From the NCBI RefSeq assembly GCF_015291625.1, contig NZ_CP030047.1, positions 6,572,001-6,636,000 of the forward strand: a stretch of 64,000 bases of DNA, read 5' to 3'. Positions 37,663 through 46,477 of this stretch are shown here, piece by piece. Both the position numbers and the translations under genes were made by a program. This stretch comes from Bradyrhizobium sp. CCBAU 53421 (GTDB lineage: Bacteria; Pseudomonadota; Alphaproteobacteria; Rhizobiales; Xanthobacteraceae). Numbering within the stretch: the stretch's first letter is position 1; every line of letters starts with the position of its first letter. Under the pieces are notes generated by a model that did no database searches, had not been told where the DNA came from, and was given only the letters and a program-made list of their open reading frames with translations.

Positions 37663-38595
37663 ATGACGGACTTCCGCTCGATCGAAACCTTCCTCTGGGT
37701 CGTTAAGCTCGGCAGCTTCCGCGGCGCCGCCCAGCGGCTCAACACCACCCAGCCGGCGATTTCCCAGCGCATCGCCCAGCTGGAGCGCGAGATGGGCGTC
37801 AAGCTGCTCAACCGGGATCACCGGGTGGCCTCGCCGACCCCGAGCGGACGGCTGATGATGATCTATGCCGAGAAGCTGATCGGCCTGCGCTCGGAGATGA
37901 TGGCGGAGGTCGGCGACCGCTCGGCGATGCGCGGCGCGCTGCGGCTCGGTGTCGCGGAGACCATCGTGCACACCTGGCTGCCGCGGCTGGTCAAGAGCGT
38001 CAACGAGATCTACCCGAACCTGTCGCTGGAGATCGAGGTCGACATCACGCCGAACCTGACCCCACGCCTGCTGGCTCAGGAGATCGAACTCGCCTTCGTG
38101 CTCGGTCCGGTCTCGGCGTCCGGCGCGCACAGTCATGTGCTGTGCGATTACCCGATCGGCTTCCTGGCGAGCCCGTCGCTCGGCCTCGGCTCCGGCCCGG
38201 TGGCGCGGCGCGATCTGGCGCGGTTTCCGATCATCACCTTTCCGCGCAAGACCCAGCCCTATGAGACCGTGCGCGCGCTGTTCAACGCCCCCGATCTGCC
38301 GCCGATCCGGCTGCACGCCTCGACCTCGCTCGCGACCGTGATCCACATGGCCAATGAAGGGCTTGGCATTGCGGTGATTCCGTCGGCGATCGTCGAGAAC
38401 GAGCTCGCCGACGGCCGTTTGCAACTGCTCGATACCGACCTCAAGCTGCCGCCACTCACGTTTACCGCGAACTGGCTCGCCTCCCCCGATGCGGTCGCCA
38501 TCGAGCGTGTCGCCAATCTCGCCAGGCAGATCGCACAAGCGAGCGTAGCGGTTGACGACGCGAGAGCGGCGCGTCATGAGAAAACGATCGCGTAA
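37663..38595 (+). CDS. LysR family transcriptional regulator
   Basis: LysR-type regulator, 310 residues. The winged helix-turn-helix is at about 1-60 (FLWVVKLGSFRGAAQRLNTT then AISQRIAQLEREMGVKLLNR), and the PBP2-type effector domain at about 90-295. I start it at ATG 37663 (MTDFRSIETF); ATG 37654 is in frame three codons earlier. It probably binds the dyad at 37624-37646. It lies divergent from the hydro-lyase/liv unit and 14 bp before the M20 hydrolase, so it may regulate both sides. The effector is likely a substrate of the cluster. Confidence 0.92.
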   Translation: MTDFRSIETFLWVVKLGSFRGAAQRLNTTQPAISQRIAQLEREMGVKLLNRDHRVASPTPSGRLMMIYAEKLIGLRSEMMAEVGDRSAMRGALRLGVAETIVHTWLPRLVKSVNEIYPNLSLEIEVDITPNLTPRLLAQEIELAFVLGPVSASGAHSHVLCDYPIGFLASPSLGLGSGPVARRDLARFPIITFPRKTQPYETVRALFNAPDLPPIRLHASTSLATVIHMANEGLGIAVIPSAIVENELADGRLQLLDTDLKLPPLTFTANWLASPDAVAIERVANLARQIAQASVAVDDARAARHEKTIA

Positions 38596-38609
38596 AGGGA
38601 AGAGCCGCA

Positions 38610-39860
38610 ATGAGCCGAGCCGCCACCAACCTGCAGATCGATTCCGCCCGCCTCTGGGGCAGCATCCACGAAACCGCGCAGTTCGGCGCAACGCCAAAGG
38701 GCGGCGTGCGGCGTCTGACCCTGAGCGCCGAGGACAAGCAGGTGCGCGACTGGTTCCGCAAGGCCTGCGAGAACGCCGGCCTCGAAGTACAGGTCGACGC
38801 GCTCGGCTCGATGTTCGGCTTGAGGAAGGGACGGGACATGTCGAAGCCGCCGATCGGCGTCGGCTCGCATCTCGACACCCAGCCGACCGGCGGCAAATAT
38901 GACGGCATCCTCGGCACGCTGGCCGCGCTCGAGATGGTGCGCACGCTGAACGATGCTGGCATCGAGACCGAGCTGCCGATCTGCATCTGCAACTGGACCA
39001 ACGAAGAAGGCTCGCGCTTCGCGCCGGCGATGATGGCGTCGGCTGCCTATGTCGGCGATTTCACCACCGACGACATTCTATCGCGCAAGGATGCCGAGGG
39101 CGTTACGGTCGCGCAGGCGCTGGACTCGATTGGCTATCGCGGCGACGCCCCGGTCGGCCGCCAGAAGTTCACGAGCTTCGTCGAACTGCATATCGAGCAG
39201 GGCCCGATCCTGGAGGCCGAGGGCAAGACCATCGGCGTGGTCGATTCCGGCCAGGGCGTGCTGTGGTACGACGGCAAGATCACAGGCTTCGAGAGCCATG
39301 CCGGCTCGACCCCGATGCCGCTGCGCCGCGATGCGCTCGCGACACTGTCGGAGATCGTGCTGGCGATGGAGAGCATCGCCAGGAAACATGGCCCGAAAGC
39401 GGTCGGCACCATCGGCGAGGCGGTGATCGCAGCGCCCTCGCGCAACGTCATCCCCGGCGAGATTGCCTTCACGGTGGATTGCCGCAGCGCCGATGCCACG
39501 ATCATGGATGCGCTGGACCGCGACCTCCGCGCCGCGGTCGTCGAGATCGCCGCAAAGCGCAAGGTCGAAGTCCAGCTCGATCTGGTCTGGCGCAAGGCGC
39601 CGACGCATTTCGATCCCAAACTCGTCGACGCGGTCGAGAACGCCGCCAAGCAGCTCGGCTATTCGCATCGCCGCATCACCTCCGGCGCCGGCCATGACGC
39701 CTGCAACCTCAACACGGTGATGCCGGCGGCGATGGTGTTCGTGCCCTGCAAGGACGGCATCAGCCACAACGAGCTGGAAGATGCGACGCAGACCGATTGC
39801 GCCGCCGGCGCCAACGTCCTCATGCATGCGGTGCTGGCGCTCGCAGGCGTCGCGTCCTGA
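38610..39860 (+). CDS. M20-family amidohydrolase (N-carbamoyl-amino-acid hydrolase/allantoate amidohydrolase type)
   Basis: Zinc-dependent hydantoinase/carbamoylase family enzyme, 416 residues. Metal ligands are in GVGSHLDTQPTGGKYDG (His, Asp), NWTNEEGSRF (Glu), ELHIEQGPILE (His) and SGAGHDACNLN (His); all are present. A dimerisation/lid domain lies at about 215-330 (GFESHAGSTPMPLRRDA). Such enzymes cleave carbamoyl or ureido groups from amino acids, allantoate or beta-ureidopropionate; the exact substrate is unknown. It follows the LysR gene by 14 bp. Confidence 0.9.
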   Translation: MSRAATNLQIDSARLWGSIHETAQFGATPKGGVRRLTLSAEDKQVRDWFRKACENAGLEVQVDALGSMFGLRKGRDMSKPPIGVGSHLDTQPTGGKYDGILGTLAALEMVRTLNDAGIETELPICICNWTNEEGSRFAPAMMASAAYVGDFTTDDILSRKDAEGVTVAQALDSIGYRGDAPVGRQKFTSFVELHIEQGPILEAEGKTIGVVDSGQGVLWYDGKITGFESHAGSTPMPLRRDALATLSEIVLAMESIARKHGPKAVGTIGEAVIAAPSRNVIPGEIAFTVDCRSADATIMDALDRDLRAAVVEIAAKRKVEVQLDLVWRKAPTHFDPKLVDAVENAAKQLGYSHRRITSGAGHDACNLNTVMPAAMVFVPCKDGISHNELEDATQTDCAAGANVLMHAVLALAGVAS

Positions 39861-39890
39861 TCATCACTTCTTCCCTGGATGGAGGCTTTC

Positions 39891-40802
39891 GTGCGCGCAG
39901 TGTTTGTCGACGCCAATGAATCGCTCGCTGTCATCACCGAGCGATTGGAGAGGTCAGGCGATCCCAAGATGCGGATCAACCGCAACCCGGACATCAAGCC
40001 GGAGGACTATCCGGCGGTGCTCGACGGCGCCGAGATCGCGGTGGTCGATCACACCGCACTGCCGACCGAAATCGCAAAGAAATGCGCCGGCCTGAAGCAC
40101 GTCGTGTTCCTCGGCACCGGTGCGCGCAGCTACATGAACCCGGAAGAGCTCGCCGAGCTCGGCATCTCCGTGCACCTGATCAAGGGCTATGGCGACACCG
40201 CGGTCGCGGAATCCGCGATCGCGCTGATGTGGTCGTCGGCGCGGGTGATCGCGCAGATGGATCGCGAGATGCGCGCCGGCAACTGGCTGCGCGAAGACGG
40301 CATGCAGCTCACTGGCAAGACGCTCGGCCTGGTCGGCTTCGGCGGCATCGCCGCCGAGGTCGCCCGCATCGCGCTCGGCAGCGGCATGAAGGTGATCGCC
40401 TGGAACCGGTCGCCCAAGAGCCATCCCGGCGTCGAATTCACCGAGCTCGACACCGTGCTGGCGAACAGCGACGTGGTCTCGCTCCACCTGCTCTTGAACG
40501 ACGACACCCGCGGCCTGATCACGCGCGAGAAGATCGCCAAGATGAAGAAGGGCGTGGTGCTGATCAACACCGCCCGCGGCGCCATCGTCGACGAGCAGGC
40601 GATGATCGATGCGCTCAACTCCGGCCACATCCGCCACGCCGGCCTCGACGTCTACAATATCGAGCCGCTGCCGAAGGACCATCCGCTGACGAATATCCCG
40701 AACGTGACGCTGTCGGCGCACTCCGCTTTCCGCACACCCGAAGCGAGCGAGAACCTGATCCACGCGGCGTGGGAGCACTGCCGACGGATCGTGAAGGGGT
40801 AA
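39891..40802 (+). CDS. D-2-hydroxyacid dehydrogenase family NAD(P)-binding protein
   Basis: SerA-like 2-hydroxyacid dehydrogenase, 303 residues. GGAGG at 39881-39885, five bases before GTG 39891, supports that start over ATG 39879. The cofactor motif is TLGLVGFGGIAAEVAR, the catalytic Arg is in LINTARGAIVDEQA, the Glu is in NIEPLP, and the His in LSAHSAFRT occupies the usual GWHTA-type position. Substrate unknown. 30 bp after the amidohydrolase, so probably co-transcribed and acting on its product line. Confidence 0.87.
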   Translation: MRAVFVDANESLAVITERLERSGDPKMRINRNPDIKPEDYPAVLDGAEIAVVDHTALPTEIAKKCAGLKHVVFLGTGARSYMNPEELAELGISVHLIKGYGDTAVAESAIALMWSSARVIAQMDREMRAGNWLREDGMQLTGKTLGLVGFGGIAAEVARIALGSGMKVIAWNRSPKSHPGVEFTELDTVLANSDVVSLHLLLNDDTRGLITREKIAKMKKGVVLINTARGAIVDEQAMIDALNSGHIRHAGLDVYNIEPLPKDHPLTNIPNVTLSAHSAFRTPEASENLIHAAWEHCRRIVKG

Positions 40803-40805
40803 TCC

Positions 40806-40889
40806 CGTCATTGCGAGCGAAGCGAAGCAATCCACCGCGCCGCAAGCTGAGGCATGGATTGCTTCGTCGCTTCGCTCCTCGCAATGACG
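40806..40889. repeat. Type-D dispersed element (cgtcattgcgagc class)
   Basis: cgtcattgcgagcgaagcg-aagcaatcca and its inverted end tggattgcttcgtcgcttcg-ctcctcgcaatgacg. A related copy is at 60038-60114. It lies directly after the dehydrogenase stop. Confidence 0.85.
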
Positions 40890-40914
40890 GGTGGTCGCGC
40901 CTCGCGCTCCGCTT

Positions 40915-41045
40915 CCCTTCTCCCCTTGTGGGAGAAGGTGGCGCGGACGCAGTCCGCGACGGATGAGGGGTTTGTATCCGGGGAAAGATACCCCTCACCC
41001 ACTTCGCTGCGCAAAGCGACCCTCTCCCACAAGGGGAGAGGGTGA
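40915..41045. repeat. Type-E dispersed element (ccttctccccttgtgggag class)
   Basis: Inverted ends ccttctccccttgtgggag and ctctcccacaaggggagag enclose two further hairpins (gcggacgcagtccgc and gtatccggggaaagatac). It fills the rest of the gap before the convergent tartrate dehydrogenase gene. Confidence 0.85.
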
Positions 41046-41051
41046 GAACAA

Positions 41052-42128
41052 TTAATCCACCATCTCCGCCACCGCCTTGCCGCACGCCGTGGTGTCGGCG
41101 TTGCCGCCGAGGTCGCGGGTGCGCAGCGTGCGTTCGCCGAGCGTGCGCTCGATCGCGCCGACGATGGCGCTGGCTGCCTGCTTCTCGCCGAGATGCTCCA
41201 GCATCATCGCGCCCGACCAGATCATGCCGATCGGGTTGGCGATGCCCTGCCCCGCAATGTCGGGCGCCGAGCCGTGCACCGGCTCGAACACCGAGGGGAA
41301 ATTGCCTTCCGGATTGATGTTGCCCGACGGCGCGATGCCGATCGTGCCGGTGCAGGCCGGGCCGAGGTCGGACAGGATATCTCCGAACAGATTGGAGCCG
41401 ACCACGACGTCGAACCAGTCCGGATGCAGCACGAAGTTCGCGGTGAGGATGTCGATGTGGTACTTGTCCCACTTCACGCCGGGATACTTCTTGGCCATCG
41501 CCTCCACGCGCTCGTCCCAATACGGCATGGTGATGGAGATGCCGTTCGACTTGGTCGCCGAGGTCAGATGCTTCTTCGGCCGCGACTGCGCGAGATCGAA
41601 CGCGAATTTCAGGATGCGGTCTACACCAATGCGGGTCATCACGGTCTGCTGGGTGACGAATTCGCGGTCGGTGTCCGGGAACATGCGGCCGCCGACGGAG
41701 GAGTATTCGCCCTCGGTGTTCTCGCGCACCACCCAGAAATCGATATCGCCGGGCTTGCGGTTCGCCAGCGGCGACGGCACGCCGGGCATCAGCCGCACCG
41801 GGCGCAAATTGACGTACTGGTCGAATTCGCGGCGGAACTTGATGAGCGAACCCCACAAGGAGACATGGTCAGGGATTTTCGCCGGCCAGCCGACCGCGCC
41901 AAAGTAGATCGCGTCATGCTTGCCGATCTGGTCCTTCCAGTCGGCCGGCATCATCTCGCCGTGCTTCTCGTAATAGTCGTAGGAGGCGAAGTCGAAATGA
42001 TCGAACTTCACGTCGACGCCGTGCTTCTTCGCCGCCGCCTCGATGACGCGCAGGCCCTCCGGCATGACTTCCTTGCCGATGCCGTCGCCGGGAATGACCG
42101 CAATCCGATACTGCTTTTTGCTGCTCAT
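41052..42128 (-). CDS. ttuC: Tartrate dehydrogenase / D-malate dehydrogenase (decarboxylating)
   Basis: Beta-decarboxylating dehydrogenase (isopropylmalate dehydrogenase fold), 358 residues from ATG 42128. IAVIPGDGIGKEVMPEGLRV is the N-terminal signature, FWVVRENTEGEYSSVGGR binds substrate, VVGSNLFGDILSDLGPACTG binds metal, and EPVHGSAPDIAGQGIANPIG binds NAD. FDFASYDYYEKHGEMMP distinguishes TtuC/DmlA from LeuB. It oxidises tartrate or D-malate using NAD and a divalent metal. Divergent from the SDR at 42298. Confidence 0.9.
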   Translation of the reverse strand: MSSKKQYRIAVIPGDGIGKEVMPEGLRVIEAAAKKHGVDVKFDHFDFASYDYYEKHGEMMPADWKDQIGKHDAIYFGAVGWPAKIPDHVSLWGSLIKFRREFDQYVNLRPVRLMPGVPSPLANRKPGDIDFWVVRENTEGEYSSVGGRMFPDTDREFVTQQTVMTRIGVDRILKFAFDLAQSRPKKHLTSATKSNGISITMPYWDERVEAMAKKYPGVKWDKYHIDILTANFVLHPDWFDVVVGSNLFGDILSDLGPACTGTIGIAPSGNINPEGNFPSVFEPVHGSAPDIAGQGIANPIGMIWSGAMMLEHLGEKQAASAIVGAIERTLGERTLRTRDLGGNADTTACGKAVAEMVD

Positions 42129-42297
42129 CGAGAACACCCTTGTGATTTGCCCGGTCGGCAATGCCGCCTATCCTGATGGCCCTGCAATGGACCAAACTTC
42201 GCGTGAGCGCAACGCTGCAGTGCAGTGTTGACCGCGGCGCGACCCTGCCCCACCAATTTCGCCGACATTCGTTCCTCATACCAAAGCGAGACATCCC

Positions 42298-43074
42298 ATG
42301 GATCTGCATCTGCGCGGCAAGCGTGTCCTGATCACCGGCGCCTCCAAGGGCATTGGCGCGGCCGCCGCCGAAGCCTTTGCCGAGGAAGGCGCCAATCTGC
42401 TGCTCGCCGCCCGCAACGGCGAGCAGTTGAAGGCGCTGGCCGACCGCCTCCGTTCGGCGCACCAGATCGACGCCGCGATCAGCGTCGTCGACCTGCGCAA
42501 ATCCGAGGATCTCGCGCGATTGGCGAAAGAGGCCGCCGACATCGACATCCTCGTCAACAATGCCGGCGACATCCCGGGCGGCTCGATCGACAAGATCGAC
42601 GAGGCCACCTGGCGGCATGCCTGGGAGCTCAAGGTGTTCGGCTATGTCAATCTGACGCGCGCGGTCTATGCCCAGATGAAGGCGCACGGCGGCGGCGTGA
42701 TCGTCAACGACATCGGCGCGGCCGGCGAGAAGTTCGACGCCAACTACATCTGCGGCAGCGCCGGCAATGCGGCGCTGATGTCGTTCACCCGCGCGCTCGG
42801 CGGCAAGAGCCTCGCCGACAACATCCGCGTCGTCGGCATCAACCCCGGCCCGGTCGGTACCGACCGTCACGTCACGCTGCTCAAGACCCGCGCCAAGAAC
42901 CAGTTCGGCGACGAGAACCGCTACAAGGAATTCCAGAAAGGCCTGCCGCTCGGCCGTCCCGCGCATGCGCGCGAGATCGGCGACCTGATGGCCTTCCTGG
43001 CCTCCGACCGCGCGGGCTACACGTCCGGCGTGATCTACACGGTGGATGGCGGACTGACGTCGGGATGGGGGTAG
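42298..43074 (+). CDS. SDR-fold oxidoreductase lacking the usual catalytic Tyr and Lys
   Basis: 258 residues with an intact SDR cofactor half: ITGASKGIGAAAAEAFAEEG and the NNAGDIPGG motif. In the active-site segment, ordinary SDRs read YxxxKAAL; here the aligned residues are GSAGNAAL (from YICGSAGNAALMSF), so Tyr is replaced by Gly and Lys by Asn. An upstream Tyr (in ANYIC) might substitute. C-terminal YTSGVIYTVDGGLTSGWG is normal. Either it uses different chemistry or it binds cofactor without classical catalysis. Divergent from ttuC. Confidence 0.8.
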   Translation: MDLHLRGKRVLITGASKGIGAAAAEAFAEEGANLLLAARNGEQLKALADRLRSAHQIDAAISVVDLRKSEDLARLAKEAADIDILVNNAGDIPGGSIDKIDEATWRHAWELKVFGYVNLTRAVYAQMKAHGGGVIVNDIGAAGEKFDANYICGSAGNAALMSFTRALGGKSLADNIRVVGINPGPVGTDRHVTLLKTRAKNQFGDENRYKEFQKGLPLGRPAHAREIGDLMAFLASDRAGYTSGVIYTVDGGLTSGWG

Positions 43075-43100
43075 CCGTTTCGAGAATGCCACTTGCTCAA

Positions 43101-43199
43101 CGTCATCCTGAGGCGCGAGCGGAGCGAGCCTCGAAGGATGGGCCACGGGCTCCGTCATCCTTCGAGGCTCGCCGAAGAGGCTCGCACCTCAGGATGACG
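43101..43199. repeat. Type-C dispersed element
   Basis: cgtcatcctgaggcgcgagc...gcctcgaaggatgggcc with inverted partner tcatccttcgaggctcgcc...gctcgcacctcaggatgacg. It lies between the convergent SDR (43074) and esterase (43189) genes. Confidence 0.85.
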
Positions 43200-44049
43200 T
43201 ACCAGCCGTCCGCTCGAACAACTGCCGGATCAGTGTCGTGACGCGCCCCTGCGGCGCGAGCATCTGGTTCATGATGGAGAAATGATCGGCCCCGCCGATC
43301 TCCTCATAGGTCACCGGCAAGCCGTAGCGGGCGCGGTGGCCGGCGAAATCGGCGGTCTGCTTGCGCAGCAGCGGCAGTTCGGCGCTGCCGACGACCAGTG
43401 ACAGCGGTTTCGCGGTGCCGCCTTGCTGCATCATCGGCGAATTGCGCCGTGAGGCAGCTTCGTCGAGCCTCAGCTTCTCGTTGAGGTAGGAATGCCTGAT
43501 CGGCTCGAGGTCATAGATGCCCGAGATCGCCATGCCGGCCCGGACATGGGCGTTCGCCAGCGCCATCGACGTCAGATGGCCGCCGGCCGACCAGCCCGAC
43601 ACGACGATGCTTTCGGCCGCGGCTCCGAGCGCGGGCAACTGCGCGGCCAGAAAATCGATACCTGTGTGAATCTCGGCGACGATATCGTCGAGCGTCGCAT
43701 CCGGCGCCAGCGTGTAGCCGATCAGGGCGACATTGATGCCGTGCGCCATCGGTCCCTCGGCGAAGATCGTGAACACCTCCTTGGCGCGGGTCTGCCAATA
43801 ACCGCCGTGGATGAACAACAGCGTCGGCGCGCCGTCGCGCACCTTCAGGAAATCGATCCGGTTGCGCTCACGCGGGCCATATCTGAGGTCGAGATACTGC
43901 GGGTGCTTCTGCCGCAGCGCCGCGGAGCGCAGCTCCCAGCCGGCGGCGATCTCGGCGCTGCCCTTGACGGCAACGCCATTGTTCAAGCCGAGGTCCCGCT
44001 CCTGCTGGCTCATCGCGCGCCAGTCCAGCGCGGAAAACAACGCTGCCAT
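43189..44049 (-). CDS. Alpha/beta hydrolase (arylformamidase/carboxylesterase-like)
   Basis: Serine hydrolase, 286 residues. The oxyanion motif is FIHGGYWQTRAKE, the HGGxW form of kynurenine formamidases, the nucleophile Ser is in VVSGWSAGGHLT, and the catalytic His is in GGADHFSIMNQM. An N-terminal segment MSQQERDLGLNNG resembles bacterial arylformamidase-like esterases. The substrate is uncertain; hydrolysis of an N-formyl or ester bond would fit the amide-degrading neighbourhood. Divergent from the amidase at 44138. Confidence 0.86.
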   Translation of the reverse strand: MAALFSALDWRAMSQQERDLGLNNGVAVKGSAEIAAGWELRSAALRQKHPQYLDLRYGPRERNRIDFLKVRDGAPTLLFIHGGYWQTRAKEVFTIFAEGPMAHGINVALIGYTLAPDATLDDIVAEIHTGIDFLAAQLPALGAAAESIVVSGWSAGGHLTSMALANAHVRAGMAISGIYDLEPIRHSYLNEKLRLDEAASRRNSPMMQQGGTAKPLSLVVGSAELPLLRKQTADFAGHRARYGLPVTYEEIGGADHFSIMNQMLAPQGRVTTLIRQLFERTAGTSS

Positions 44050-44137
44050 CCCTGCCTCTTCGGTTCTCGTCGCATTGCCACGACGGCAGGAAATGTTCTA
44101 CAGCACAGAGAAAGAGAAGGAATAGGAGCAACGGCGC

Positions 44138-45559
44138 ATGGCTGATCAGGGCTTGGTGAAGGAAACGGCGTGTGCCGTCGTCGAGAAACTGAAAGCCGGC
44201 GACGTCACGCCGCTCGATCTGCTCGACGTGCTGGAGACGCGCATCGCCGAGGTCGACGGCAAGGTCAATGCGCTGCCGACGCTCTGCTTCGACCGCGCCC
44301 GCAGCCATGCCAAGGCCCTGATGCAGAAGCCGGCCAGCGAGCGCGGCCTGCTCGCGGGTCTTCCCGTTCCGATCAAGGACCTCACGGCCGTCTCCGGCGT
44401 GCTGACCACGCTGGGCTCGCCGATCTTCAAGGACAACGTTCCCGCCAAGTCGGACATCCTGGTCGAGCGCCTCGAGCAGAACGGCGGCGTGATCTACGCC
44501 AAGTCGAACACGCCGGAATTCGGCGCCGGCGCCAACACCTTCAACGAGGTGTTCGGCCCGACCCGCAATCCCTGGGATACGTCGCGCTCGGCGGCCGGCT
44601 CGTCCGGCGGCGCCGCGGCGGCACTGGCCAGCGGCACCGCGTGGCTCGCCCACGGCTCCGACATGGGCGGCAGCTTGCGCAACCCCGCGAGCTTCTGCGG
44701 CATCGTCGGCCTGCGGCCGTCGATCGGCCGCGTCGCGCAGACGCCGAAATTCGGCGTCGACCGCACGCTCGGCCAGCAGGGACCGATGGCACGCAACGTC
44801 GAGGACCTCGCGCTGCTGCTGGACGCGATGAGTGGCGAGCATGCCGCCGATCCGCTGTCACTGCCGGTGCTGCCGACATCGTTCCTTGCGGCGGCGCGCT
44901 CGAACCAGAAGCCGAAGCGCATCGCCTATTCGCCCGATCTCGGCATCACGCCTGTTGATCCCGAGGTCAAGGCCGTGACCCGCAAGGCCGCGGAGCGTTT
45001 CGCGGAAGCCGGCGCGATCGTCGAGGAGGCGCATCCCGACTTCAGCGAGGCCCATGAATGCTTCCACGTGCTGCGCGCATTCGATTTCGCGATCACCAAG
45101 GCCGAATTGCTGCGCACCAAGCGCGACCTGCTCAAGCCCGAAGTGATCTGGAACATCGAGGAAGGGCTGAAGCTCACCGTCGAGAAGCTCGAGCGCGCCG
45201 AGGCACAGCGCGTCGCGATCACCGCGCGGGCGCTCGGGTTCTTCGACAAGTACGACCTGCTGCTGGCACCCGCGACCATCGTGCCGCCATTCCCGGTCGA
45301 GAACCGCTATGTCGCCGAATGCGGCGGCAAGAAGTTCGACAATTACGTCGAATGGCTCGGCATCGTCTATGCGATCACGCTGGCCTGCTGCCCGGCGCTG
45401 TCGCTGCCCTGCGGCTTCACCGCGTCGGGCCTGCCGGTCGGCCTGCAGATGATCGCCAAGCCGCGCGCCGAGGCGCAGCTGCTGGCCGGCGCGAAAGTGC
45501 TTGAGGATATTCTGGGCGTGCGCGGCACCACCCCGATCGATCCGCGGCCGCCGAGGTAA
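44138..45559 (+). CDS. Amidase (amidase-signature family)
   Basis: Amidase-signature hydrolase, 473 residues, with the Ser-cisSer-Lys triad: Lys in LPVPIKDLTAVSG (about 80), cis-Ser in SAAGSSGGAAAALASG and nucleophile Ser in GSDMGGSLRNPASF. The length and the C-terminal SLPCGFTASGLPVGLQMIAK are typical. It hydrolyses an amide to acid and ammonia; the substrate is unknown. It ends seven bases before the convergent TetR gene, too close for a separate terminator. Divergent from the esterase, so both may be controlled together. Confidence 0.9.
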   Translation: MADQGLVKETACAVVEKLKAGDVTPLDLLDVLETRIAEVDGKVNALPTLCFDRARSHAKALMQKPASERGLLAGLPVPIKDLTAVSGVLTTLGSPIFKDNVPAKSDILVERLEQNGGVIYAKSNTPEFGAGANTFNEVFGPTRNPWDTSRSAAGSSGGAAAALASGTAWLAHGSDMGGSLRNPASFCGIVGLRPSIGRVAQTPKFGVDRTLGQQGPMARNVEDLALLLDAMSGEHAADPLSLPVLPTSFLAAARSNQKPKRIAYSPDLGITPVDPEVKAVTRKAAERFAEAGAIVEEAHPDFSEAHECFHVLRAFDFAITKAELLRTKRDLLKPEVIWNIEEGLKLTVEKLERAEAQRVAITARALGFFDKYDLLLAPATIVPPFPVENRYVAECGGKKFDNYVEWLGIVYAITLACCPALSLPCGFTASGLPVGLQMIAKPRAEAQLLAGAKVLEDILGVRGTTPIDPRPPR

Positions 45560-45565
45560 GGCGTC

Positions 45566-46198
45566 CTATGCCTGGTCGTCCGTCGCCTTGAGCGCGACTG
45601 ACAGCGCGAGCTTGGTCTGCTCGACGATCTCGTCCATCAGCTCCTCGCGGCTGATCTGGGCAACCTCGCCGGTCAGCAGGCCCTGCTCGGCGAGCATCAC
45701 GATGCCGTGCAGCCCGGCCCAGATCTTCAGCGCCTGCCGCTCGCGCAACAGCCCGACGGCCGGCGCCTCGAACGACTCGATCAGCAGCGCCAGCGTTTCC
45801 ATCGCCGCAACGTGCAGCTCGCTGCCGACAGGCGCGCAGGCCATGGTTCTGGATGCGAACATCAGCCGGTAGATGCCGTGGCGCTCGAGCCCGAAGGCCA
45901 GCGCAGCCTGGGCAAAGCGCGACAGTTTCGAGCCCTTGCCGGGCTGCTCGATCGCCTCGCGCATGATCACGTTGAACTGCCGGAATGCTTCCGCGGTCAC
46001 CGCCTCCAGCAACGCCTCACGGTCCGCGAAATGCCGGTACGGCGCCGGCTGCGAGACGCCGAGCTGCTTGGCCAACGCCTTGATGCTGATCGCTTCGGGA
46101 CCACCGAGTTCGACCTCACGTAAGGCGGCCTGAATCAGGGCTTCGCGGAGGTCGCCGTGGTGGTAGGTCTTGAACGGCTTACGAACGATTTGTCCCAT
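45566..46198 (-). CDS. TetR/AcrR family transcriptional regulator
   Basis: 210 residues from ATG 46198 (an upstream in-frame GTG at 46213 is less likely). The N-terminal HTH is YHHGDLREALIQAALREVEL then ISIKALAKQLGVSQPAPYRHF, which is the subgroup with a WHG-type C-terminal domain; WAGLHGIVMLAEQGLL shows that motif. Ligand unknown. No target operator is obvious, though caccggtcggtcg lies directly upstream (46211-46223). Convergent with the amidase; probable repressor of itself or of neighbours. Confidence 0.88.
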   Translation of the reverse strand: MGQIVRKPFKTYHHGDLREALIQAALREVELGGPEAISIKALAKQLGVSQPAPYRHFADREALLEAVTAEAFRQFNVIMREAIEQPGKGSKLSRFAQAALAFGLERHGIYRLMFASRTMACAPVGSELHVAAMETLALLIESFEAPAVGLLRERQALKIWAGLHGIVMLAEQGLLTGEVAQISREELMDEIVEQTKLALSVALKATDDQA

Positions 46199-46436
46199 CG
46201 AGATGCTGATCACCGGTCGGTCGGGCTAGAGCGGAGAACGCCACAATAGCGACATCGGCCGCTTCGGTCACTTTCGCGAACACGACATCCGGAGGCTATT
46301 AACCGCGAAACCGGCAAGCGCGTCTATTGGAAAGTCGGTCAAACCAGTCGTGGATTCTGATTTGCTTAACGGGTTCCCGGCCTCCGTCCGGCCTGGCCCA
46401 AGGCAGGATTGCCGCCGCTCAGGGGACAGCGCCAAC

Positions 46437-46466
46437 GCAACGAGCGCGCGCCAGCGCGCTCGTTGC
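46437..46466 (-). terminator. Strong hairpin after the SDR at 46478
   Basis: GCAACGAGCGCGC (46437-46449) and GCGCGCTCGTTGC (46454-46466) form a perfect 13-bp stem with a four-base loop, 12 bp after the SDR stop. No T-run. Otherwise I see nothing in 46214-46436. Confidence 0.65.
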
Positions 46467-46477
46467 GGGCAACGTCG

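Noticed and set aside
40806..41045. Clustered palindromes as a possible CRISPR array
   Set aside because: Two different element types once each, no regular repeat-spacer pattern and no cas genes.
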